Source: Pogostemon cablin
Taxonomy: Eukaryota; Streptophyta; Magnoliopsida; Lamiales; Lamiaceae
Assembly (NCBI GenBank): GCA_023678885.1
Contig: CM042955.1
Coordinates: 33,326,088 to 33,390,087 of the forward strand
Direction: 5' to 3'
Length of the DNA: 64,000 bases
Shown: positions 32,449-43,369 of the stretch, one piece after another
Layout: the number at the start of each line of letters is the position of its first letter
Numbering within the stretch: the stretch's first letter is position 1
Made by a program: the position numbers and the translations under genes
Notes under the pieces: model-generated
Database searches by the model: none
Told to the model about the DNA's origin: nothing
The model's input: only the letters and a program-made list of their open reading frames with translations

Positions 32449-33978
32449 ATGATCACAAGATCAAAGGGAAATCAATCGATCATTCCTTTGAATTTGGAGA
32501 TTGAAAGGACCGCACGACAAAGGAAGCGAGAGAGGCGTAAAGCTAGAAAAAGAACAAAAATGGAGAATCAACGGGGAGACAATGTTAATTATGACCCACC
32601 CCAGGATCCTTTACAAGATCAAAGGGGGGTACAAGAAGGAGTGCAAGAGAATCAAGCGGAGATAATGAGGAATTTCTTTGCTCAAAATCAAGAGTATATG
32701 CAATTGCTTGCCAATCAAGAAGCTCAAAGGATATTTCAACAACAAGAGTTGCCAAGGCCTAGAGCAATTCGGGATTACTTCCAACCGAGAGCTGTGCATA
32801 ATATGGTTCCTCCGGTTCAAGCCAATGATTATGAAATCAAGACCGGATTGATCAACATGGTCAAAGCAAATCAGTTTGGGAGAGGTCCTCTTGAAGACCC
32901 GAACACTCATCTATCTACTTTCTTGGAGGTTGCAAATACCGTCAAGATGAAGGGAGTGTCGGAGGATGCTATTCGAATGAGATTGTTCTCTTTTTCTTTA
33001 AGAGACAAGGCTAAAGCATGGTACAATACAATTCCTTTGGGAAGTTGTAATACATGGGAAGATCTTGAGCAAAGGTTCCTAAACAAGTACTTTCCTCCTT
33101 CAAAGACTCTCCAATTGAAAAGCCTTATTACTCAATTTAGGCAACTTCCGGATGAAAATTTTTATGAAGCATGGGAACGCTACAAAGAGATGCTCCGAAA
33201 GTGTCCTCAACATGATTTTCATGAGAATCAACAAGTGGCTTTCTTTTATCAAGGGTTGAATCAACAAAATCGGATGCATGTAGATGTCTCATCCGGAGGG
33301 TCTATATTTGGAGTGGATGCTATGAAAGCCATGGATATTTTTGAAGACATTGCGATGAATGCTTATCAATGGCCTTCCGAGCGAGTAATGGGAGGTTATG
33401 CATTTGGAAAAGTAGCTCAAGTGGAGAGTGTGAACAAAGTGAAGAGTGATGTGTTTCAAAATGAAGGAATGAAAGAATTCAATGAGAGCATTCAAGCTTT
33501 AACAAAGCAATTGAATTTGATCACTCAAGGAGTAAGTCAAGTGGGAAGCACAAGTTCTATGGTGAATGAGGAGAGCAATGTTATGCAAAGTGTAGAGGAT
33601 GTTGCCTATTTAGATAGGAGAAATTACCAAGGGAATTTCCATCATCAAGGGAATTTCCAAGGTAATTATCCTTCTAGTCAAGGTAATTTTCAAGGAGGAT
33701 ATCAAGGACAAGCTCTGGGAAGCAATTTCAATCAATCAAGTGGAAATTATCAAGCTCCGAGGAAGCATGAGAATCTTTCTTACTCTAATCCTCAAGCCGC
33801 CGTGTCATATCCTCCGGGATTCGATCCGAGTGCTAAGCCGCCAAATGGAGAGGGGAAAGCATCATTGGAAGAGACATTGATGGCATTCATGAAAGATACA
33901 AGGGCTTACATGGAAAAAAGAGATGCAAAGATGGAGGCTAGAATAGAGGAAAATGAGAAGAAATCCGACATAGGATGA
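32449..33978 (+). CDS. Gag of D
   Basis: The start is the ATG at 32449 (MITRSKGNQSIIPLNLEIE), because MxTRSK is the conserved Athila-type Gag start; the frame is open further upstream only from a TTG at 32407. 509 codons with no stop. A basic N-terminus (RQRKRERRKARKRTK) is followed by the Retrotrans_gag core (residues about 135-290: LEDPNTHLSTFLEVANTVKM, FSLRDKAKAWYNTIPLGSC, MLRKCPQHDFHENQQVAFFY, DVSSGGSIFG). The Gln/Asn/Gly-rich tail has repeated QGNF words near residues 395-435. No CCHC zinc knuckle is visible. It would form the particle shell and package RNA. The end overlaps the pol frame as ATGA. Confidence 0.92.
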   Translation: MITRSKGNQSIIPLNLEIERTARQRKRERRKARKRTKMENQRGDNVNYDPPQDPLQDQRGVQEGVQENQAEIMRNFFAQNQEYMQLLANQEAQRIFQQQELPRPRAIRDYFQPRAVHNMVPPVQANDYEIKTGLINMVKANQFGRGPLEDPNTHLSTFLEVANTVKMKGVSEDAIRMRLFSFSLRDKAKAWYNTIPLGSCNTWEDLEQRFLNKYFPPSKTLQLKSLITQFRQLPDENFYEAWERYKEMLRKCPQHDFHENQQVAFFYQGLNQQNRMHVDVSSGGSIFGVDAMKAMDIFEDIAMNAYQWPSERVMGGYAFGKVAQVESVNKVKSDVFQNEGMKEFNESIQALTKQLNLITQGVSQVGSTSSMVNEESNVMQSVEDVAYLDRRNYQGNFHHQGNFQGNYPSSQGNFQGGYQGQALGSNFNQSSGNYQAPRKHENLSYSNPQAAVSYPPGFDPSAKPPNGEGKASLEETLMAFMKDTRAYMEKRDAKMEARIEENEKKSDIG

Positions 33979-36900
33979 GAGCTTTTGAGTATCAAATGGG
34001 TCAAATTGCTTCTTCCGTGGGATCTCAACACCAACAAGAAAAGTTTTCATCTACCACGGTAACTAATCCTAAAGAAGATTGCAAAGCTATCACTCTTAGA
34101 AGTGGAAAAGAGTATGAGGAACCTCCTGTGCCTAAAGAAGATAGTATTGTCATTGAAAGGGAAGTGGAAAGCAAGGTTGAAGAAGGGTTGGTGCAAGAAG
34201 AGATTGAAATGGAGGAAGTAAGCAAGAAAAAAGAAATTTTTGAGCAAAAGAAAGATGAAGAGAAGATAGAGAGAATTCCAAAGTGGAAGAAGGCAAAGGA
34301 GTTAAGGGAAAAGGAAGTTGAAGTTGAAAGAGATAGTTGGGGAATACCCAAAACTCAAGTACCGGTTCCTTTTCCTCAAAGGTTCTTGAAGAAGGGTTTA
34401 GATGAGAGGTTCAAAAAGTTTCTTGAAATCTTCAAGAAGATTCAAATCAATATCCCTTTCGCCGATGCTTTGGATCAAATGCCTCATTATGCTCGTTTCT
34501 TGAAGGACATCATGGGAAAGAAAAGAAGTCTTGTGGACAATGAAACGGTTAATCTAACCGAAGAGTGTAGTGCCATTCTACAATGGAAACTTCCTCAAAA
34601 ATTGAAGGATCCAGGTAGTTTCATTATACCATGTAAAATTGGAAAGAACAAGAAGAACAAGGCTCTTTGTGACCTTGGTGCAAGCATTAATCTAATGCCC
34701 CTCTCCATATTCAAGAAGCTTGGATTAGGTGAAGTAAAACCAACTTCCATCACACTTCAATTGGCGGATCGATCTATGACACATCCAAAAGGAGTAGTTG
34801 AAGATGTGTTGGTAAAAGTTGATAAGTTCGTCTTTCCGGTGGATTTTGTTGTTCTAGATATGGAGGAGGATGAAAATGTGCCATTAATTTTTGGGAGACC
34901 GTTTCTTGCTACCAGGAGAGCTCTTATTGATGTCTACAAAGGAGAATTGAAGTTGAGAGTTAATGATGAGGAAGTGGTATTCTCTCTACACAAGGCCATG
35001 CAATATCCAATGAATGATGAAGAATGTAAAAGTGTGGATGTTGTAAAGGGAAGTGTCGAGGAGAGTTGGCCTTCCATTGTAACCAAGGATCCACTTGAAC
35101 TTTGCTTGAGCAATTCTCTATCTCTTTCTAATATTTCTACTACTTCTCTTGATTTAAATGAAGAATTGATTAATTGTTTGCTTGATCTAGGTGATTGTAG
35201 TGAAGCTCAAGAGGTTGCAGCCGCCATCTCAAGGGGAAATTAAAAGTTCTTACCACTTAGAGATCCACTCGAGCAAGAAGAGAAAAAGGAAAAGAAGGTG
35301 GAGTTGAAGCCTCTACCCGATCATCTTGCTTATGCCTACCTTGGTGAAAGTGAGACATATCCGGTAATTGTATCATCATCTCTAACCTCTAGTCAACTTG
35401 ATAAATTACTTAATGTCCTTAAAGAGCATAAGTCGGCTATTGGTTGGTGTATTGATGATTTGAAGGGGATTAGTCCAACAATTTACATGCATAAGATAAG
35501 ACTTGAAGATGAAGGGAAAGCTTGTGTTCAAAACCAAAGAAGACTTAATCCTATCATGCAAGAAGTGGTAAAAAAAGAGGTTCTTAAGTGGTTAGACTCC
35601 GATATGATTTTTCCTATTAGTGATAGCCCTTATGTGAGCCCGTTGCATGTAGTATCTAAAAAAGGGGGTATGACTATAGTGAAGACCGAGAAAGATGAGA
35701 CCATAGCCACTAGGACGGTGACGGGATGGCGTGTGTGTGTTGATTATAGGAAGCTTAATGAAAACACATGTAAAGATCACTTCCTCTTACCTTTCTTGGA
35801 TCAAATGTTGGATAGGTTGGCCGGGTATGAGTTTTATTGCTTTCTTGATGGGTATTCCGGGTATAACCAAATTCTCATAGCACCCGAAGACCAAGAAAGG
35901 ACCGCTTTCACTTGTCCTTATGGAATATTTGCTTTTCGAAGATTGCCATTTAGACTTTGCAATGCACCAGCCACCTTTCAAAGGTGTATGATGGCAATCT
36001 TTGAAGGATTAATTGAGAATATAATGGAAGTGTTCATGGATGACTTTTCGGTGTTTGGTTCTTCTTTTGATATTTGTTTGTCTAACCTTGCTATTGTTTT
36101 GAAGCGATGTCAAGACACTAATTTAGTGTTGAATTGGGAGAAGTGCCACTTCATGGTAAATGATGGCATTGTACTTGGAAATCACATCTCTTCAAAGGGA
36201 TTGCAAGTTGACCGAGCCAAAGTTGTTGCTATAGAGAAGCTTCCACCGCCAACAAATGAGAAGGGAGTACGATCGTTCCTTGGTCATGCCGGGTTCTATC
36301 GTAGATTCATCAAGGATTTTTCTTCATTTTCTAAACCTCTATCTCATCTCCTTGAAAAAGATGTGCCATTTAAGTTTGATGATAATTGTTTAAATGCTTT
36401 TCAGGTGCTAAAGGAAGCTTTGATTTCATCACCCATCTTGATCACTCCCGATTGGAAGGAGCCATTTATATTGATGTGTGATGCAAGTGATGTAGCTCTT
36501 GGAGTGGTTTTGGGGCAACTAAGAGAGAAAAAATTCCGAGCCATTTACTATGCAAGCAAGACATTTGATGCAGCTCAAAGGAACTACACTACTACCGAAA
36601 AAGAGTTCTTGGCGGTAGTATACGCATTTGATAAGTTTCGTCCTTATTTGGTAGGAACGAAAACTATTGTATACACCGACCATGCCGCTATCAAGCATCT
36701 CATGGCAAAGAAGGATGCAAAGCCAAGGGTGATAAGATGGGTACTACTTCTTCAAGAATTTGATATTGAAGTGAGAGATAAGAAGGGCACGGAGAATGTG
36801 ATAGCCGACCATCTTTCAAGGTTAGAGTCGAGGGAGCATTGTGAAAGTACTTATGAGTTAATCAAGGAGGTTTTTCCCGATGAAGAAATCTTGAAGTGTG

Positions 36901-38225
36901 ATTGCTATCAAATTGAGGCTTTAGTGGAGCAAGAAGGAAGCCCGTGGTATGCGGACTATGTGAATTACTTGGCTAGTGGAAGGAGGCCCTATGAGCTTAA
37001 TAAGTATCAATCCAAGAAGTTCTTTCATGATGTTAAAAATTACTTGTGGGATGATCCATTCTTGTACAAGATGTGTAATGATTCTCTTGTGCGAAGATGT
37101 GTGCCCGAGGAAGAATGGAATAGTGTGTTGGAGTTTTATCACTCTTCACCTAGTGGATGCCATTTTGGAGCTCAAAAGACCGCTGCAAAAGTCTTACAAT
37201 CGGGGTTGTATTGGCCATTTTTGTTCAAGAGTTGTAAGAAATTTGTAGAGGGTTGTGATCGGTGTCAAAGGATGGGAGGAATCTCCAAGTGGGATGAGAT
37301 GCCCCTTAAGAGCTTTCAAGAAGTGGAGATATTTGATGTGTGGGGCATCGATTTCATGGGACCATTTCCTCAATCTAATGGATTCCTATACATCCTATTG
37401 GCGGTCGACTATGTCTCGAAATAGGTTGAGGCCATACCTTCAAGAACAAGTGATGCTAGAGTGGTCATGGGGTTTTTAAAGAAGCATATCTTCACAAGAT
37501 TTGGAGTACCTAGAGTATTGGTAAGTGATGGGGGTAGTCACTTCATAAATAAGCTCATGGAGAACATTCTCAAGACTTATGGAGTGAAGCATCGAGTGTC
37601 TACTCCGTATCACCCTCAAACGAATGGTCAAGCTGAAATTTCTAATCGACAAATCAAACAAGTCTTGGAGAAAACAGTGAGTGTGAGTAGAAAGGATTGG
37701 TCTAATAAACTTGATGATGCATTGTGGGCCTTTCGAACCGCATTCAAGACCACTCTTGGTATGTCTCCTTTTCAAATTGTCTATGGCAAGTCTTGTCATC
37801 TTCCCGTGGAGTTAGAGCATAAAGCTTATTGGGCCATTAAGAAGTTGAATTTTGACATGAAAGCTTCGAAGAAGGTAAGATTCTTACAATTGAATGAGCT
37901 TGAGGAATTTAGAGAAAATGCTTATGAAAACTCAAGGATTTTTAAGGAGAAAACCAAGAGGTGGCATGATGCTCGTTTGAGGAAGAAGAGCTTTGAAAAG
38001 GGTGAGAAGGTGTTGGTATTCAATTCTCGACTAAGACTTTTCCCGGGCAAGTTGAAGTCCAAATGGAGAGGACCTTATGTGGTAAAGGAAGTACTTGATG
38101 GGGGAGCTCTAAAGGTTATGGATGAGAACGGGGGAGAGTTCTTGGTTAATGGTCATCGTGTGAAGCACTATGTGGATCTATCACAAAGGGAGACCCTCTT
38201 TGTGGATGCTTTATTTGAAAGATGA
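33975..38225 (+). pseudogene. Pol polyprotein of D (protease, RT, RNase H, integrase)
   Basis: One frame of about 1,417 codons with two in-frame stops: TAA at 35241 in the pro-RT spacer and TAG at 37422 in the integrase core (a Trp codon in C). Protease: ALCDLGASINLMP, active Asp near residue 233. RT: GWRVCVDYRKLNENTCKDHF, FTCPYGIFAFRRLPF and catalytic FMDDFS at 36034. RNase H: LMCDASDVALG, TTTEKEFLAVVYAF, YTDHAAIKHLM and IADHLSRLE. Integrase: zinc region GCHFGAQKTA with GCDRCQRMG, core WGIDFMGPFP, LVSDGGSHF and NGQAEISNRQ (D, D, E present), and C-terminal NGHRVKHYV. The frame is +1 to gag and begins inside the gag stop (ATGA). Whether expression used frameshifting or reinitiation, or whether this is one indel, cannot be told here. 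Confidence 0.93.
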
Positions 38226-38248
38226 TCTCAAACTTCGTCTAGCTTGAA

Positions 38249-38285
38249 GACGTTAAACTTAGCGCTCGATGGGAGGCACCCCATC
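38249..38285 (+). other. Conserved post-pol hairpin (D copy)
   Basis: GACGTTAAACTTAGCGCTC is followed by GATGGG-AGGCAC-CCCATC (38268-38285), 24 bp after the pol stop. The stem is identical to that of G. Confidence 0.7.
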
Positions 38286-38420
38286 ACTATCTTTATTGCT
38301 TTGTTTTTGTTGTTTGTTTGTTTTGGCCTTGTAGGTTGATTTTGCTCATAAGAGAAAAATGCTCATTGAAGAAAAGAGAAGTGCTTCATGGATTCAAGTT
38401 GACATGTTCCACCACTTGTT

Positions 38421-38463
38421 GCAAACTTAATTCGTGACTCTTGTCTCGAGTTAAGTTTGGGGG
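38421..38463 (+). other. Post-pol stem-loop with G-run, first D copy
   Basis: CAAACTTAA pairs with TTAAGTTTG (9 bp), with five Gs at the 3' side. Confidence 0.65.
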
Positions 38464-38564
38464 TGCTAGTGCGTGGTGGGCATAGCTTGAGTCGTGTGGA
38501 TGCGGTTACTTCTCAACAAGAAGATCATCAATGGAAACTACAAGGGTAAGTCTCACCACTTTTT

Positions 38565-38608
38565 GCAAACTTAAGTCTCAACTCTTGTTTCGATTTAAGT
38601 TTGGGGGG
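38565..38608 (+). other. Post-pol stem-loop with G-run, second D copy
   Basis: The same CAAACTTAA/TTAAGTTTG arms with six Gs, 144 bp after the first copy. The loop has GACTCTTG or CAACTCTTG words in both. Confidence 0.65.
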
Positions 38609-40333
38609 AGATTGTGTGGTGTGACTCATCACTTGAGTATGATTCTTGTAAAATTGGACAAATTTTAAAAATTTTCTCATGAGTTTGGGTTGATTTTGGT
38701 ATGATTGGTGGTGTTGAAGTGCATGATAGTCCATATTTATAATGAAATTGTTGAATTAATGGTGTTTGTTGAGTGTTTGAGCATGAATAAGAGGTATTGG
38801 AAGCATGATGGAGCTTGAAGCTAACGCTTTCCTTACCAAATGCCTATTGAGGGAGTACTCTACACCTTATCATTTTATTACTTGAAATGAATTGATTTTG
38901 ATTTGGATTGTTGTGACTAGCATGCTACTTCATATGTTATGTTTGTGGGAGGTTTACTTTCGTAATTTAGGATTTTCTTTTAAATAAAGGTTGGGATGAT
39001 TGTGTGCTTAATTTTCTTATGGATGATGGTATTTTGTGTTTTTGCATGTTTTGTGTTTTTGTTGTGTCTTGTTTGTTGAGTCCTTATTTTTATGTTGTGT
39101 GTATTTTCATTCTTGTCTTGGGATGTTTGGTGGTTTGTTTAGGGATGTCGTGAGTCATTTTTGAATGTGAGTGATGATATGTTGTGGTGATAAGTGATGA
39201 CAAATTATGATTAAGAATCTCTACACTTTCAAATTGTGACATGTTTTACTTAACTTGTTCAATTTTGAGATGAATGTGGTGTAATAAGTTCCTTAAGGTC
39301 TGAGCACAAGCTTGTGAGCATTTGAGCCTCAACCATGCATACATGGTATTTCTTCATGAGTGGATCGGTTGTGTTTGATAAGTTAGAACTTGCTCAAGGA
39401 CTATAGGAACGAGCCCGATTAGTGGAGATTGGTGAAATGATCTAAGGCCATCCTTGTTATTATAGTCATTGTCATATATGTTCCCTACCATGAACATCAT
39501 CCTTAGTTAACCATTTTGAGCCTATAAGCCTATTTCTTGTGAATTTAGCACATTACAAGCCTTAATTACCCATTCAAGCTTATATATACCTTTGTGTGGG
39601 TGATTGAAGAGATGGTAGCTAGAAAGGATTGATTGATTAGCAAAAGAAGAAAAAGGACATGGTAAACAAGCAAGAAAAAGGATGAAAAGAGCAAAACAAG
39701 AATGCACATGCAACCTCAAAGTAAGAAAGGAACAAATCAACATCAAAATGCTCAAGTAAACAAAATTCAAAGAAAGGAAGCATGCAACAAAAGAAACTCA
39801 ATCCTAGGAAAGTTAATGAATAGTGCTTGAGATTGTAAAGATAAGAAAGGAAGAAAGAAAAGTGGAGAAGTTGAGGAAATTGGCCATCTCTTTGATTATT
39901 TACACTTGTTGAGTCACTCTTATCCATATACTTCCTACCCTACCAAAGAGCCTATCATTACATCCTAATTAAAGACCTTTTTGATCATTGATTGAAACTT
40001 TGGTGGTTTGTGAATGTAGTCCACGAGCAAGCTTATAGCGAGTCGAGCCAATTGATTAATGAGTGTGATTTACCCTATTTCAAAAGAGTGTTGAGAGACA
40101 TTAATATCCATTGTGAGGCTTGGACTTAAAAGGAACTATATTACACTTTATTCTCTTTTGATTGAACTTGTTAATTTCTCATGTCATGATTTTAATGTTG
40201 TAGGATGACTTAGCATAGTTTGTAGTTATTATTGCTAACGATGTGTTATTGCTTATATTCGTTTAGTCTTTTATAGGTGAAAATTTCTCCTTTTGATTTG
40301 TCATTTTCATTGCTCGGGGACGAGCAACACCTT
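38609..40333 (+). other. Long non-coding 3' region of D
   Basis: No supported ORF and no env-position gene, unlike A. It is closely similar to 18650-20427 of G and more weakly to 53950-55280 of C (shared words TAGAACTTG, CTACCAAAGAG and GAGCAAGCTTAT). It ends with hairpin GCTCGGGGACGAGC and the polypurine tract. Confidence 0.6.
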
Positions 40334-40346
40334 AAGTTTGGGGTGT
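40334..40346 (+). other. Polypurine tract of D
   Basis: AAGTTTGGGGTGT directly before the 3' LTR start TGATTAGAGC. Confidence 0.8.
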
Positions 40347-41624
40347 TGATTAGAGCTATTTTCACCTACATTTTAGTGCCTTTTTAGATGTGTTTTCGTA
40401 TTATTGTATCCGTATTTTATGTGTTATTTGATTGTGTTTTGTGTTTTTATTGAAATGTGTGTGAATGAGCTTAAACTTAAGATTTTCACTTTTTATTGGA
40501 TGCTAAACATGATAAGGAAGATGTAGAAAAAAGTGGATCTCAATTCGGAGTTGAAACGAGGGAGAACGAGCCAAAATAGTGAAGAAAAATAGGAGCCAGC
40601 ACCAACACGGGCCGTGTAGCCAACACGGTCCTGTAAGAGGTGGCCGTGCGGCGACACCTAGTCATTCAACACGGGCAACTTAAGGCCGTGTCCAGTTGCA
40701 CGAGTCGAGTTGGCAGCACGAGCCGTGTAGCCAACACGGCCCTGGAAGAAGTGGTCGTGTGCAGACATCAGAAGAGCCAACACGACCACCCTGTGCCCGT
40801 GTTACAACACACGACTCGTGTTGCAGCACACGAGCCGTGTTGCGTAACATGGCCCTGTAAGGAAAGGCCGTGCGGCAGCATCAGAAGACATAACACGGCC
40901 ATGGTTTGTTATTCATGAATGTTTATTGGTTTAATGGATTGTTGATCAGTGAATTGATTTATGGTGATTAAATGCTATCATGATGTTCATGTATGTATTG
41001 CTTGGAGTGAGACGGAAACGACCCTCTATAGTATTAGGAAGGCATGAATAGACATTGAGTTTGGGTTTGACCGAAAGGATATTTGAATTCAATGAGGGGA
41101 ATCAATCCATTCGTTGGCCTTAGTACACAAAAAGGGAGAGTTTAATCTAACTAGTACCTAGATGGAAGGGGTTAATGTTGGGCTTTGATCTTAAGTGCTT
41201 TTGGGAGTCTAAAATGGACCAACAACCTTTGTAACCCGAAAGGGAGCTTAGGATACAATCGTGATCACCCTTAGTCTACATCAATTGAGTTGAATTCCTT
41301 TTGCATGATAATATGAATTGAGTGTGCTTGGATGTTTCTAATCCCATGTTTTCCATACTTGAACTTTAGCACCCATTTTCTTTACTTGTTATTCATCTTC
41401 ACTTGTAATTTCTCTTATTTGCTATTTTTATTTACTTGTTACATGTTTTAGTTGTTAATCAATCTCAAAACCCCCGATCATCTTTACAAAAACAACATGA
41501 ACATGAGCTCACTTATTTTGCTAGTCCGAACATAACTCCTTTATGGATTGATAATTTTTCTTGGGATATACTACTACAACGATCGAGTATTCTTGCTCGT
41601 GAGTGCTATAAAAATAGGCAAACA
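40347..41624 (+). repeat. 3' LTR of D with internal deletion
   Basis: 1278 bp. It matches the 5' LTR to the middle of the CACGG array (CAACACGGCCA), then jumps to TGGTTTGTTATTCATGAATG, which in the 5' LTR lies about 520 bp further on. The TATA box and HSE-like site are lost. Both outer ends are intact. Confidence 0.93.
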
Positions 41625-42935
41625 ACAATATCGCGTATAAAAGCCTCAGCCATGCCACGGGTCGACACCCAACTCTTCAGCACCGTGAAATGGCCGTACT
41701 TTGACAATCGATCCACCACGACCATCACAGTCGTGTACCCATGAGACTTAGGTAATGCAGTAATGAAATCCATGGAAAGATCCTCCCATACCAACTCCGG
41801 AATTGGCAGCAATTTCAACAATTCTGCCGGCGACATAGCCTCATACTTAGCCTTCTGACACGCCAAACATCAAGCAACGTACTCCCTGATAGCTCCAAAC
41901 ATTCCTTGCCCGTACACGCTGACGGCCAGGCGATGATAAGTGCGCAAGGCCCCGGCGTGCCCATCTGACAGAGTGTTGTGAAATTCGTGAAGAAGCTTCG
42001 GTATCCACTCAGAACTAGCCGCCAACACAATCCTCCCCTTGTAAAATAGCTTTTCCCCAATCAAACTAAACCCTACACGGCTTGACGGGTCTACTTGCAA
42101 ATCCTTCACTACACACTGGATAAACTAATCAGTCGACTGTCCGGATAATATATCCGTTATCTCATCCCAAAGTGGACCACTGAGTGCTAACAGACTCTGA
42201 CTCTCCCCCTCCTTTCGGCGTGAGAGCGTATCAGCAGCCGAATTGGCCATGCCCGATTTGTACTCTATTACGAAATCATAACCTAGCAGCTTGGCAACCC
42301 AAACTTGTTGCGAAGGTGTTGCAATTTTTTGAGACAACAAGTACTTCAAGCTGCTGTGATCTGTGTAAACTGTAAACAGGCACCCCACAAGGCACGGCCT
42401 CTAATGCTAGACCGCAAGGACCAACCTCATCATCTCTCTCTCATATGCCGACTTAGTAATCGTTATGTCAGCAAACGACTTACTAAAGTAGACGATCTGC
42501 CGCCCATCCTGCATCAACATGGCGCCCACGCCGGTGCCGGAGGTGTCGTATTCAATTACAAATCGCCTTTCGAAGTTTGGCATGGCAAGCACTGGCGCGG
42601 TCGTCAATGCCTCATTAGCTTCTGAAAAGCTGCATCCGCCCCTTCTGGCCATTCAAACTTGCTCGGCGCTGCTTTCTTAAGCAAGGCCATTAGCGGTCTT
42701 ACAATCATCCCATATTCGCGTACAAACCGACGATAGTACCCCGTCAAACCTAGAAATCCTCTCACTTCTTGAACATTGCAGGGACGGGGCCAATTCATCA
42801 CTGCTTAGATTTTTTTCGGATTCATCTCTACTCCGGCTACAGAGATAATATGACCCAAGTATTCCACCTTCAAGTATCCAAGCGAACACTTCTTCCAATT
42901 GGCCTTATATTAGTTGTCCTGTAAGATCTGAAGGC
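41625..42935 (-). pseudogene. RT end, RNase H and integrase N-terminus of E
   Basis: Read right to left. RT connection: KANWKKCSLGYLKVEYLGHI and NVQEVRGFLGLTGYYRRFVR (42620-42905). RNase H: FVIEYDTSGTGVGAMLMQDG, IVYFSKSFAD, FTVYTDHSSLKYLLSQKIAT and SAADTLSRR (42180-42600). Integrase zinc region: LHEFHNTLSDGHAGALRTYH, then CLACQKAKYEAMSPAELLKL, and core start WEDLSMDFITALPKSHGYTT and VVVDRLSKYGHF (41625-42109). Breaks include stops near 42812, 42905, 42407 and 41868 and a frameshift around 42600. It continues at 30499 beyond D. Confidence 0.88.
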
Positions 42936-43200
42936 TCTATTTCAACAATTTCATTCTTTACGGCAAGGGACTCGTTTAGTCGATGAGTACACAAATGACT
43001 TCTATAAATTTTTATCGAGAATTGATATTAGGGATTCCGAAGTACAATTGGTTGCACGTTGCATTGGAGGGTTACAGCGCACACTTCAGAATACTCTGAA
43101 TTTGTTGGCACCAGCTTCTGTTTCAGAAGCCATCAGCGTGCCCTCCTACTTGAAGCACAAGCCGCGCGCCGCCCGTCCTCGGCAGTAGCAAATTCCTAGC
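42936..43200 (+). pseudogene. Gag fragment of F
   Basis: The frame reads LFQQFHSLRQGTRLVDEYTN, DFYKFLSRIDIRDSEVQLVA and RCIGGLQRTLQNTLNLL, then ASVSEAISVPSY. This is the part of chromovirus Gag with the RQGTRSVDEYT motif. It lacks its start and its zinc knuckle, and ends in stops near 43187. Confidence 0.8.
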
Positions 43201-43369
43201 ATGATGCAAGCCCTGCACGTCCCATGGCGTCTCATGATAAATTGCCCCTTACCAGCCATGGAAACCTCTTGATCCAGGTGCATGATCGTCGACAGTTCAT
43301 TATTTTGAATGTGGTGAGATCGGCCATAGGTGGGCTGCTTGCCCCCGCTCTCCCAATGATCACTCTAAT

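Larger units (their letters stand above)
30500..41624 (+). mobile_element. Athila-type LTR retrotransposon D (nearly intact)
   Basis: An 11.1-kb element with the perfect 5-bp duplication ACAAT (30495-30499 and 41625-41629). Order: 5' LTR 30500-32301, primer site 32308-32325, gag 32449-33978, pol 33975-38225, non-coding 3' region, polypurine tract, 3' LTR 40347-41624. The pol frame has just two nonsense codons. The 3' LTR has lost about 520 bp. It is the best preserved autonomous-type element in the window and could be close to the source of the D-type part of G. Confidence 0.96.
29565..42935 (-). mobile_element. Chromovirus E (Ty3/gypsy with chromodomain), split by D
   Basis: Two minus-strand pieces, 41625-42935 (RT end, RNase H, integrase start) and 29565-30499 (integrase end, chromodomain, polypurine tract, first bases of the 3' LTR), rejoin exactly when D and one ACAAT duplication are removed: AFIRDIV then RLHRILNSIVSDRDLLF. 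The left end is cut by A, about 15 bp into the 3' LTR. The right end stops abruptly in RT against fragment F. Confidence 0.9.

Noticed and set aside
34025..34351. Ser/Phe-rich minus-strand ORFs inside D pol
   Set aside because: They are antisense to the Glu/Lys-rich linker of D; the Ser/Phe richness is the expected complement.
41436..41744. A plus-strand ORF crossing the right border of D
   Set aside because: It spans the LTR end and the target duplication into E; no protein motif.
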